Source of the DNA: Clostridia bacterium
GTDB taxonomy: Bacteria > Bacillota_A > Clostridia > Oscillospirales > CAG-272
Length of the DNA stretch: 5,710 nucleotides
Assembly: GCA_017546745.1 (NCBI GenBank)
Contig: JAFYRZ010000148.1
Coordinates: 1 to 5,710 of the forward strand
Direction: 5' to 3'
Every line of letters starts with the position of its first letter. The first letter of the stretch is position 1. The notes beneath the pieces are model-generated. The model ran no database searches. It was not told the origin of the DNA and worked only from the letters and a program-made list of their open reading frames with translations. Below are positions 1 to 5,710 of this stretch, in pieces. The position numbers and the translations under genes are program-made.

Positions 1-1
1 G

Positions 2-850
2 ACCGCAGAGGGCGAGGCGGCAGAAACCGACTGCGTATACGAGACTTACAGCAAGTTTATCGAGCACGTTCAGTATATGAAGGAGTTTGTGATCACCGCA
101 GAGATGATGGAGGATGCTCACTTTGGAATCGGCGCAGACGCAAAGCGCAGAGCCGAAAGCTTCACCAGAGCCTACTACAAGACCATGAACAAGCTCGCAA
201 CCGCCGCTCTCGCAAACGGACACAAGTCCTCTATGAGCTTTGCGGGCACTACTATCGACCTTACGACCGGCGACGATTATCCGCTCTTTGCAAGCAAGCA
301 TAAGTACGGTGCTACGGGCTCGTCTCAGTCTAACTATTTTTACGGAGATATCTTCTCAAGCGGTGAGGCGGGCTCAAGAGTTTATTCCTCCGATCTCTTT
401 GAGGAAAAGCTCGCGCTTCTTTCTATGAAATTAAGAAATATGAAGGACGAAAACGGTGAGCCTCTCGGCTACACCGCCGACACCATCATTCTTCCCGGCA
501 ACCGCCCCTTTGCAGAGAGCATCGTAAAGAGGACCTGCGGCTCTTACGTCTCGGCCTCTGCCCCCGGTCAGATCAATACTCAGTACGGTAACTGGAACGT
601 CGTGATCATGCCCTCCTGGCAGACCACCGACGACAGAATTATGATCATGTCGAGCGAGGCAAACAGAAATCTTGCGGGTAATATGTTCTTCAACAGAGTT
701 CCTCTTACCATCTCGAGCTTTATCGATCACCACACCGGAAACTACGTATTTAACGGCAGATGCCGCTTTGGTGTTGGTTTCGGCACCTATAAGCACATTC
801 TCCTTGCGGTTGATTCTGCTACCCAGGTTGATTCCGCAACCGCCGTTTAA
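2..850 (+). CDS. Phage major capsid protein, 5'-truncated by the window
   Basis: This is the C-terminal 282 residues of a probable HK97-fold major capsid protein, the subunit that builds the phage head. The frame is open from base 2, so the Met at base 77 (in VQYMKEF) is internal and not the start; the N-terminal arm and part of the E-loop lie outside the window. Numbering from that Met, residues 4-48 form a long helix (FVITAEMMEDAHFG to KLATAALANG) like the spine helix of capsid proteins. Then come DDYPLFASKHKYG (67-78) and SQSNYF, a pattern seen in Mu gpT-like and related coats, followed by GEPLGYTADTIILPGNRPFAESI (127-149), an A-domain-like stretch. The C-terminus contains a short VDSAT repeat. 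It stops at TAA 848-850, with a second stop (TAG) directly after. The capsid call is family-pattern recognition; the exact subfamily is uncertain. Confidence 0.82.
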   Translation, partial: TAEGEAAETDCVYETYSKFIEHVQYMKEFVITAEMMEDAHFGIGADAKRRAESFTRAYYKTMNKLATAALANGHKSSMSFAGTTIDLTTGDDYPLFASKHKYGATGSSQSNYFYGDIFSSGEAGSRVYSSDLFEEKLALLSMKLRNMKDENGEPLGYTADTIILPGNRPFAESIVKRTCGSYVSASAPGQINTQYGNWNVVIMPSWQTTDDRIMIMSSEANRNLAGNMFFNRVPLTISSFIDHHTGNYVFNGRCRFGVGFGTYKHILLAVDSATQVDSATAV

Positions 851-856
851 TAGGTA

Positions 857-882
857 ATAATGCAACCTTTTGTTTGCATTAT
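857..882 (+). other. Inverted repeat just after the capsid gene (9-bp stem)
   Basis: ATAATGCAA (857-865) pairs perfectly with TTGCATTAT (874-882) around an 8-base loop (866-873). The right arm can instead pair with ATGCAAA at 883-889: TTTGCAT (873-879) with a 3-base loop. The two foldings exclude each other. The element is AT-rich and weak, lies seven bases after the capsid stop, and its role is unknown. It could be an mRNA 3'-end stabiliser or a protein-binding palindrome. Confidence 0.4.
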
Positions 883-886
883 ATGC

Positions 887-916
887 AAAAAAGTTACCCC
901 GAGAAATCGGGGTAAC
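887..916 (-). terminator. Strong hairpin with T-tract on the minus strand; GNRA-capped stem on the plus strand
   Basis: GTTACCCCGA (893-902) and TCGGGGTAAC (907-916) form a perfect 10-bp stem closed by a GAAA tetraloop (903-906). On the minus strand the stem is followed directly by six T residues (complement of A887-A892), which is a textbook intrinsic terminator shape for leftward transcription. On the plus strand the stem is followed by AAGCTAAC, with no U-tract, so it should not act as an intrinsic terminator for the phage operon itself. There it more likely protects the 3' end of capsid mRNA or attenuates readthrough. No convergent gene lies to the right within the window, so a leftward terminator would only block antisense transcription. 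Confidence 0.5.
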
Positions 917-924
917 AAGCTAAC

Positions 925-931
925 AAGGAGG
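925..931 (+). promoter_or_regulatory. Strong Shine-Dalgarno for the neck-adaptor candidate
   Basis: AAGGAGG sits five bases before the ATG at 937 and fixes that start. It begins eight bases after the end of the strong hairpin at 893-916, so the site is accessible when the hairpin folds. It lies within a small TAAC...GTTA inverted repeat (921-924 and 931-934), too short to be a convincing switch. Confidence 0.8.
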
Positions 932-936
932 TTAAA

Positions 937-1770
937 ATGACATTTAACGAATTAAAAGAGGAGATCATCACCCTCGGCTTTAACGAGATCCCCGGGAGCG
1001 ACGCGGCTCTTGCACATCAAGCAAACCGTGCGCTTGAGAGAATATATTCCGACAGGGGCGTGCGCGCAAGAGCAAGACTTTATATAAGACGCACAGAGCT
1101 CTGCCTTTATTATTCGGATATACAGCGCCAAAGGGGCTCGGAGATATCCTACGAGCTTGGCGACGGCTCTCTTTTCCTTTGCGTCTGCGGTGAGGGGCAG
1201 TTTCGTATAGAGGACGATGCCGGCGTCAGATTTTTCGAGTTTTGTGCCGAGGAAGCGGTCTTTAAGGAGCGGCTTGGCAAGGGGGCGGTAATAGCCTTTT
1301 ACGGTAAGTACGATTACGTTATCGCGGCCCTCGCGGTCTATCGCGAGAGCTTCGGCTCCTCCGCCTCCATGATACCCGAGCCTTACGGAGAAAGACGGGT
1401 CTTGCTCAAGGAAAGAATATCCGACTTTGGTTCGCTTGACGGCACGCCTACGGATGCCGGCGGACGTCCCGTCCTTTGCCTTTTCCGCGGTGAGGACGAG
1501 CTGCTTTTACGCGATGACTTCTCGGGCACGCTTTGCGTAAGCTACAAAAGACTGCCGAGGCTTATAAATCCCTCCGCACCGAACAGCGCTATCGATATCG
1601 GAAACGACCTTCGCCCGCTTTTACCCCTGCTTTGCGCATCCTATTTGCTTATCGAGTGCGATGCAGAGCTTTCCGAATTTTACGAAAGGGAGTACGTCGA
1701 GAGAATGAGGATCATCGGCAAGAGCAAGAGCCCCGCCGACAACCGCTACTACGACGTCGTGGGCTGGTAG
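937..1770 (+). CDS. Putative phage neck (head-tail adaptor) protein, P22 gp4-like position
   Basis: This 277-residue protein has no motif that names it outright. It starts with a predicted helical region (MTFNELKEEIITLGF to about residue 47, with a HQANRALERIY segment at 27-37) typical of phage head-tail adaptors. A beta-rich middle follows, about residues 68-136 (SYELGDGSLFLCVCGEGQFRIE and on), possibly an inserted beta-sandwich. A second beta segment lies at 177-206 (PVLCLF, ELLLRDDFSGTLCVSYKRLP). It closes with a helical region, 220-260 (IDIGNDLRPLLPLLCASYLLIECDAELSEFYEREYVERM), which recalls the C-terminal helices of gp4-like adaptors. It has eight cysteines. By position, directly after the coat gene and before a large beta protein, it would bind beneath the portal. 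The start is set by AAGGAGG at 925-931. The adaptor role is inferred from architecture and gene order. Confidence 0.55.
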   Translation: MTFNELKEEIITLGFNEIPGSDAALAHQANRALERIYSDRGVRARARLYIRRTELCLYYSDIQRQRGSEISYELGDGSLFLCVCGEGQFRIEDDAGVRFFEFCAEEAVFKERLGKGAVIAFYGKYDYVIAALAVYRESFGSSASMIPEPYGERRVLLKERISDFGSLDGTPTDAGGRPVLCLFRGEDELLLRDDFSGTLCVSYKRLPRLINPSAPNSAIDIGNDLRPLLPLLCASYLLIECDAELSEFYEREYVERMRIIGKSKSPADNRYYDVVGW

Positions 1771-1771
1771 A

Positions 1772-4459
1772 ATGGCAAAAACGAAAGGAGTGCCGAGCAA
1801 AAGGGTCGAGTACGAAAGGGTCATCAGCAATATCAAGGGGGTCGATTTTTCTTGCGACCCGGAGGCGATCTCACTCGGCAGGCTTCCCGTGATCGAAAAT
1901 ATGTACAGAAGCTACTCGTCACCCGACGGGGCGATGCTCGAGAGTATTCCCGGTTACAGGCAATTAACCGATCTTTCGGGCAAGAGAATAAATTCTCTCT
2001 TCATACAAAAGGTTAAAGACGGTGAGGAATATCATCTTATCCACGCAGGAAACGGTCTTTACAGGATCCCTATCAAGGAGCGCGACAGGATAGGCGAGCT
2101 TACGCCCATTGCCGCACTAAGCGATGGGCGCAGCGTTGGCTTTCCCTATGGAGATGATTTCTATATTATCGACGGAAAAAGGATCATACGCATCGACAAG
2201 GACGGAGCCGCACGCACGACGTCCGAGGCAGGCGGTCGGTACACACCGATAACCTATCGCGACGGAGAGCCTGTCGAGCAGGCAAATCTTCTCGGCGGCG
2301 GATTTATCGAGGAGGTAACGGTCAATGAGCCGTACAGGCTTTTCTACGGAACACCGAGCATAACCTACACGGTTATCTCGCATACCAAAAGGAGCTGCGC
2401 GGTAAGCGGTGTCGAGCCCGGCTTTTCGGGCGCGCTTTACATTCCTCCCTACGCAAGGATCGGTAACGAGGTATACACGGTAGCGAGGATCGCAGACCAC
2501 GCGTTTGAGAATAATACCGCGATAACCTCGCTGATCATTGTAAGCGGACCCGAGCTTATCGGGCGGTTTGCGTTTGCGGGTTGCACGGGGCTGAGGGTCG
2601 CATCGATACCCGATACGGTAGGCGAGATCGCAGAAAGCGCGTTTTTTGGGTGCGAAGCTCTTTCCGAGGTCTATCTCGGTGAAGGACTTTCCCGCGTTTC
2701 GGTCAACGCCTTCGGAGATTGTAATATAGATGAGATCCACTACGGATCGGACAAGGGAGATTTTAACAAAATAGACGGCTACGCTAATATCCCGTACTCG
2801 CGGATAAATTATCTTTCCTCATACGGTGAGATCACGCTTCGTATCCCACTCAGGACAAAAGCAGAGAGGGTAAGCGAGGTAGCTCTTGGCGAAGAGAGTG
2901 TGGAATTTGTCACCGAGATATGCGACGGACAGGTCACGAGCGTTATCTTCTCCTATCCCGACGTAACGCAAATATCAAGCAAGACCGTGCGGGTATGCGG
3001 TGAGGTGAGCGCCAAGACGGCACAATACGCAACCCACGGTCAGGACGTGCGCGAGCTTTATGCCGAGGATCTTCCTGTGGGCTGTACCGTTGCGCAGGTC
3101 TTTGACGGACGAATATTCCTCTCGGGAAATCCTAAAGCCCCGGGTATGATATTCTTCTCGGGGGACAAGCAAAGAGGGGGCGACAAGGGGCTTTACTTCG
3201 GCGCGCTCGACTATCTTAGCGCAGGCTCGTCCTCTTACAAAACGCGTGCTATGCTTGCCGCGCAGGATACCCTTGCGGTATTTAAGGGAGGCGACGGAGC
3301 CGACGGCGGAATCTTTTATTACAAAAGAACGAAGCTTTACGACAGGGTGCGCACGGTAGGCTACGAGGTAAGCTACGTTCACAACGGAATATACGCAGAC
3401 GGTGATGCGATAGCCTTTTTCGACGACCTGTTGTTTTTATCAAAAAAGGGCTTATGCGGACTTGACAAAAACGCAAACGGAATCGGCAGAAATATAACGT
3501 GCAGATCGGAAAAAGTAAACAGTCGTTTACTTTCCGAGGATATTCCGGGAATCAGAATGACAAGCTGGTGCGGTTATCTTGTGCTTGCTGTGGGTAACAG
3601 AATCTACCTTGCAGACTCGCGCGCGACATATTCCGAGAATGGCGGGCGGGGTTACGAATGGTTCTATCTTACCGGTATTGGCGGAAGCGTTGATCCTACA
3701 CCGATATACCGCTTTGCTTCTATCCCCTACGAGGACGGATACGAGGTTTATCCCACACCTGACGCCGCGGTAGACGGCAGCTGTAACGTCTACGTTATCC
3801 CCCACTCGGCTGACAGCGCCCTCGGCTTATGCTATTACACCGAGATAGACGGACGAAAATATCACGTTTACAGGACGGAGGAGTATTCCTGTGATTCGCT
3901 CTCCCCGATAAGCGCCGTCGCATCAACCGAGGAGCTTTTATTTTTCGGTACAGAAAACGGAGGGCTTTACCTTTTCAACAACGACCTTATATCGAGGATC
4001 CCCGAAGGTGTGCTTTCCGCGAACGAGGACGTTACAGACCTTCTCGGTGCGAAGGAATTGCACCCCGAGCTTTACAGCTTTGCCGGTGTGTGGCCGCGAT
4101 ACTCTCTCGGCACGGGAAACGACGACCTCGGGGTTCCTTATATGACCAAAAGCGCGGTCTTCGGCTCTCTCGTTTTGACCCTCTGCGCGCGAGGCTCTGC
4201 GATGCTTGGCGTTTACAACGGCAACGTTTTGCGTGCCGACGATAAGGATGCCGCGGTTGGTACGCTTAATTTTTACAGTCTCACCTTTGACAACCTTACC
4301 TTTGAAACTGCGGTAAGAAAAAAGAGGGTGTTCAGGCTGCGCGAGCGTGGCTTTGCAGAGAGAGATATGAGAGTTATATGTGACCGTCCGCGCTCTCCCA
4401 TAGGCATCTATTCGATTGCGTACAGGTACAGGATATGCGGACGAATAAAAGCAAGATAG
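1772..4459 (+). CDS. Propeller-like phage tail nozzle/DNA-stabilisation candidate with embedded leucine-rich repeats
   Basis: This 895-residue protein has the look of a beta-propeller phage neck or nozzle protein (P22 gp10 or podovirus nozzle type). The N-terminus has GVDFSCDP (23-30) and ENMYRSYSSPDGAMLESIPGYRQL (42-65), the 'genome ends / N-x-G-x-l-e-t-x-p-G-y' opening I associate with this group. Next come LIHAGNGLYRIP (89-100) and DGEPVEQANLL (164-174). After the leucine-rich insert (about 200-349) the body resumes: AQVFDGRIFLSGNPKAPGMIFFSG (near 441-464), QDTLAVFKGG (about 496-506) and LLFFGTENGGLYLFNND (about 721-738). It ends RVFRLRER...YRYRICGRIKAR (852-895). No signal peptide or membrane segment is seen. 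Its ATG lies one base after the upstream stop, with no clear Shine-Dalgarno sequence, which suggests translational coupling. A GTG at 1790 is in frame, but the AAAGGAG abuts it with no spacing. A structural role is likely; the nozzle assignment is inference. Confidence 0.65.
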   Translation: MAKTKGVPSKRVEYERVISNIKGVDFSCDPEAISLGRLPVIENMYRSYSSPDGAMLESIPGYRQLTDLSGKRINSLFIQKVKDGEEYHLIHAGNGLYRIPIKERDRIGELTPIAALSDGRSVGFPYGDDFYIIDGKRIIRIDKDGAARTTSEAGGRYTPITYRDGEPVEQANLLGGGFIEEVTVNEPYRLFYGTPSITYTVISHTKRSCAVSGVEPGFSGALYIPPYARIGNEVYTVARIADHAFENNTAITSLIIVSGPELIGRFAFAGCTGLRVASIPDTVGEIAESAFFGCEALSEVYLGEGLSRVSVNAFGDCNIDEIHYGSDKGDFNKIDGYANIPYSRINYLSSYGEITLRIPLRTKAERVSEVALGEESVEFVTEICDGQVTSVIFSYPDVTQISSKTVRVCGEVSAKTAQYATHGQDVRELYAEDLPVGCTVAQVFDGRIFLSGNPKAPGMIFFSGDKQRGGDKGLYFGALDYLSAGSSSYKTRAMLAAQDTLAVFKGGDGADGGIFYYKRTKLYDRVRTVGYEVSYVHNGIYADGDAIAFFDDLLFLSKKGLCGLDKNANGIGRNITCRSEKVNSRLLSEDIPGIRMTSWCGYLVLAVGNRIYLADSRATYSENGGRGYEWFYLTGIGGSVDPTPIYRFASIPYEDGYEVYPTPDAAVDGSCNVYVIPHSADSALGLCYYTEIDGRKYHVYRTEEYSCDSLSPISAVASTEELLFFGTENGGLYLFNNDLISRIPEGVLSANEDVTDLLGAKELHPELYSFAGVWPRYSLGTGNDDLGVPYMTKSAVFGSLVLTLCARGSAMLGVYNGNVLRADDKDAAVGTLNFYSLTFDNLTFETAVRKKRVFRLRERGFAERDMRVICDRPRSPIGIYSIAYRYRICGRIKAR
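2369..2818 (+). repeat. BspA-like (LRR_5-type) leucine-rich repeat module inside the propeller-like gene
   Basis: Residues about 200-349 of the 895-residue protein form a BspA-type repeat domain. An entry cap (ALYIPPYARIGNEVYTVARIADHAF) is followed by units with the Ala-Phe pair at residues 244, 267, 290 and 313, an exact 23-residue (69-base) period. A cysteine recurs at 271, 294 and 317, also 23 apart, with Asn in that place in the first unit. IPDTVGEIAESAFFGCEAL is the most canonical unit. The exit segment IHYGSDKGDFNKI...RINY (322-347) matches the usual closing motif of these domains. In bacterial surface proteins such repeats mediate adhesion; here the role is unknown. Confidence 0.85.
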
Positions 4460-4481
4460 CAGGGCTATCGGAAAGGATAAA

Positions 4482-4859
4482 ATGAAATCAAAACATATTG
4501 AAAAAAACGAATACGAGGCGCTTACGGTTTCCTCCCTGCCCTCAAATCCCACGGCAAAGGCGGGATATGGCGGACTCGGCTTTAGCGCCGTTCAAATGAA
4601 GGCGGCATTCGACGCCCTGCCTCTTTTCATAATCGAGAGGCTGAATACGCTTATCGCGGATATTTCGGAGGCGCCCACGAAATCGGTCAGCACGGTCATC
4701 AAGACCGGTATCGGCGGCGATACGCACACGCTTTTCAATCTTTTTTCGGATATCGAGAGCGGTAGGCTGTCCTCCTATCTTTTCGTTGGCGAGGGGTCGC
4801 TTGCAAACGAGATCGCGGATATAAAGGAAAGGCTTTCGCGGCTTGAGGGGGGTAGATAA
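4482..4859 (+). CDS. Small phage structural protein with C-terminal coiled coil, function unknown
   Basis: This 125-residue protein follows the propeller-like gene after 22 bases, with AAAGGA (4472-4477) four bases before its ATG. I do not recognise a named family. It contains GYGGLGFSAVQMKAAFDALPLFIIERLNTLIADI (residues 29-62), an amphipathic helical segment of a kind I recall from small structural proteins of Clostridia phages. A Gly/Thr-rich middle follows (KTGIGGDTHTLFNLFSDIESGRLSSYLFV). It ends in a heptad-like tail, LANEIADIKERLSRLE (107-122), probably a trimeric or dimeric coiled coil. There is no signal peptide or membrane segment. Position after a putative neck/nozzle pair matches the place of the needle or fibre genes in P22-like order, so a fibre, plug or fibre-adaptor subunit is possible. 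The gene is probably real because of its spacing, ribosome binding site and overlap with the next gene. Confidence 0.6.
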   Translation: MKSKHIEKNEYEALTVSSLPSNPTAKAGYGGLGFSAVQMKAAFDALPLFIIERLNTLIADISEAPTKSVSTVIKTGIGGDTHTLFNLFSDIESGRLSSYLFVGEGSLANEIADIKERLSRLEGGR

Positions 4860-5266
4860 TGAGCAGGGTTTTCGTTACGGAATTTGACGGTGCTTGTGAG
4901 CTTCTCTCCTACGAGGAAATAGCAGACGGCAGGCTTGAGATCAAGGCGGACTCCGACCTTACGGGCAGGCTGTTTATCGACAGCGCGGTTTTTGATATGA
5001 CGGGAGGCGAGTGTACCGCTGATATCGCGGCAATTGCCGACGGGACGTACACTCCCCTGCTATACGGAAAGCGGGATATGGTTTCGTTCCCGAGAATAGA
5101 AAAGATCGGCAGCCTCGTAAGACCCGTCGTGGACGGTGAGGGTGAGATCCTTTTAGCAGCAAAAAGAGCGCGTATTGCGATCAGCGAGACGAGAGCGCTT
5201 AAGGAAGAGGTCGAGCGCTTAAGGTCGAAGATCGAGGGCTCGCGCCTTGCGATAGGATTAAATTAA
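4859..5266 (+). CDS. Small beta-rich phage protein with C-terminal coiled coil, fibre/receptor-binding candidate
   Basis: This 135-residue protein starts inside the upstream stop (TAATG, one-base overlap), with GAGGGGGG (4845-4852) as its ribosome binding site. Residues 1-100 look mostly beta: short strands such as RVFVTEF, GRLEIKADSD, GRLFIDSAVFDM and DGTYTPLLYG, separated by turns. Residues 108-129 (ISETRALKEEVERLRSKIEGSR) form a clear heptad-type coiled coil, and the protein ends AIGLN. This beta-head plus coiled-coil layout resembles N-terminal parts of phage receptor-binding or baseplate proteins, but the protein is very short, so it may be an adaptor or an anchoring subunit. No family is recognised with certainty. 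It probably acts with the preceding gene product, which also ends in a coiled coil and is translationally coupled to it. Confidence 0.6.
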   Translation: MSRVFVTEFDGACELLSYEEIADGRLEIKADSDLTGRLFIDSAVFDMTGGECTADIAAIADGTYTPLLYGKRDMVSFPRIEKIGSLVRPVVDGEGEILLAAKRARIAISETRALKEEVERLRSKIEGSRLAIGLN

Positions 5267-5280
5267 AGAAAGGAAAAGAT

Positions 5281-5709
5281 ATGAAAAAAACGAAATTTGC
5301 AAAGAATTTTTTTACCGTTTTAATGGTAGCGCTGCTTATTTTCGGCTCGCTTTCCGTCGGCACGCTTGCGGCATTTGATGAGAATGCTTCATCCTACGGG
5401 GTAGATGCAGAGAGTAAAGCAGATACCGTCATCGCGGACGTTAAAACGAACGCCGATGACGTCGGTGATGCTGAGGCAGAAGCCACCGAGGTCAACTTCT
5501 TCGAAAGGCTTTACGATGCCGTGACGGATTACATAAGCGAGATACTTTGCGTTCTTGCCTTTGGCGGCTCGTTCATTATTGCCGTTTTATATAAGAAGGG
5601 GCTTTTGCCCTTGCTTAAGGGCGCGCTTAGTGCTATCAGCTCTGCAGTAGGCAAAATAAAGGATACGGCAGAAGAAAGCGCGATTTCCGACGCGGAAAAG
5701 ACCGCAAAG
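5281..5709 (+). CDS. Signal-peptide/membrane protein in the phage structural operon, 3'-truncated
   Basis: The first 143 residues are visible and the frame is open at the window end. AAGGA (5270-5274) lies six bases before the ATG. Residues 1-31 look like a secretory signal or first membrane segment: basic MKKTKFAKNFF, a hydrophobic core TVLMVALLIFGSLSVG, and a possible cleavage site after TLA or TLAA; there is no lipobox cysteine. An acidic, Ala-rich linker follows (about 33-70), then an amphipathic stretch VNFFERLYDAVTDYISE. A second membrane segment, ILCVLAFGGSFIIAVLY (88-104), is followed by KK, which suggests a cytoplasmic C-terminus. Residues after 107 (GLLPLLKGALSAISSAVGKI) are amphipathic and then charged. 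Possible roles are an ejection/internal protein that enters the host membrane, a lysis-related protein, or a surface-altering protein; none can be chosen from the visible part. Confidence 0.65.
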   Translation, partial: MKKTKFAKNFFTVLMVALLIFGSLSVGTLAAFDENASSYGVDAESKADTVIADVKTNADDVGDAEAEATEVNFFERLYDAVTDYISEILCVLAFGGSFIIAVLYKKGLLPLLKGALSAISSAVGKIKDTAEESAISDAEKTAK

Positions 5710-5710
5710 A

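Noticed and set aside
77..79. ATG at 77 as the start of the capsid gene
   Set aside because: The same frame is open back to base 2 with protein-like sequence (VYETYSKFIEHVQY), no ribosome binding site precedes 77, and capsid proteins of this type are longer at the N-terminus.
431..865. 144-codon minus-strand frame opposite the capsid gene
   Set aside because: It is antisense to the well-supported capsid coding region and shows no domain-like sequence.
893..916. Intrinsic terminator for the + strand operon
   Set aside because: The stem is strong but is followed by AAGCTAAC, with no U-tract. Only the minus strand has the T-run.
857..936. Promoter for the neck genes in the intergenic region
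   Set aside because: TTGCAT and TTATAT-like bases are present, but they belong to the inverted repeats and do not give a -35/-10 pair with proper spacing.
1533..1892. 119-codon plus-strand frame overlapping the adaptor/propeller junction
   Set aside because: It is out of frame with both well-supported genes, and its translation is very rich in Arg and Lys, as expected of a shifted reading of this coding sequence.
2117..2740. 207-codon open frame on the minus strand
   Set aside because: It lies wholly inside the propeller-like gene, over part of the repeat module, has no convincing ribosome binding site context, and its translation is rich in Arg, Tyr and Cys without domain character. It is a shadow of the coding strand.
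3938..4552. 204-codon open frame on the minus strand spanning the end of the propeller-like gene and the next start
   Set aside because: It runs antisense through conserved-looking C-terminal coding sequence and across a well-formed gene junction with a ribosome binding site. Its composition shows no recognisable fold.
1..5710. CRISPR array, tRNA, insertion sequence or diversity-generating template/variable repeat
   Set aside because: On reading through I saw no regularly spaced direct repeats, cloverleaf, transposase frame or long near-duplicate segment differing at adenines. The 69-base period at 2501-2710 is a protein repeat with diverged DNA.

Overview
The window reads as the structural (virion) region of a tailed phage or prophage. 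Six genes all lie on the + strand and are tightly packed: a major capsid protein cut off at its 5' end, a putative neck adaptor, an 895-residue propeller-like protein, two small proteins ending in coiled coils, and a signal-peptide/membrane protein cut off at its 3' end. The host is probably a low-GC-lineage Gram-positive gut bacterium of the Clostridia type. This rests on strong AGGAGG-like ribosome binding sites, on a BspA-type leucine-rich repeat module of the kind common in gut Clostridia, and on my recollection of similar protein wording in Clostridia phages. No search was run, so the host is an inference.

Layout: bases 2-850 are the capsid gene. Bases 851-936 are the only real intergenic space and hold two hairpins plus a strong Shine-Dalgarno sequence. 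Bases 937-1770 (neck-adaptor candidate) and 1772-4459 (propeller/tail-nozzle candidate) are separated by one base and look translationally coupled. Bases 4482-4859 and 4859-5266 are two small genes overlapping by one base. From 5281 to the window end runs an open gene for a protein with a signal peptide and a second membrane segment. No stretch longer than 86 bases lacks a gene.

The order coat, adaptor, large beta protein, small coiled-coil proteins, membrane-active protein resembles the P22-type short-tailed phage order (coat, gp4, gp10, gp26, then ejection proteins). No tail tube or tape-measure gene follows the neck genes within the window. The likely joint job of these genes is to close the filled head, build a short tail or nozzle, and attach or insert at the host envelope.

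The most notable feature is a BspA-like (LRR_5-type) leucine-rich repeat module with an exact 23-residue period, embedded inside the propeller-like protein. It may be a surface-exposed recognition domain borrowed from host-type surface proteins. No integrase, lysis gene, CRISPR array, tRNA or insertion sequence is visible.
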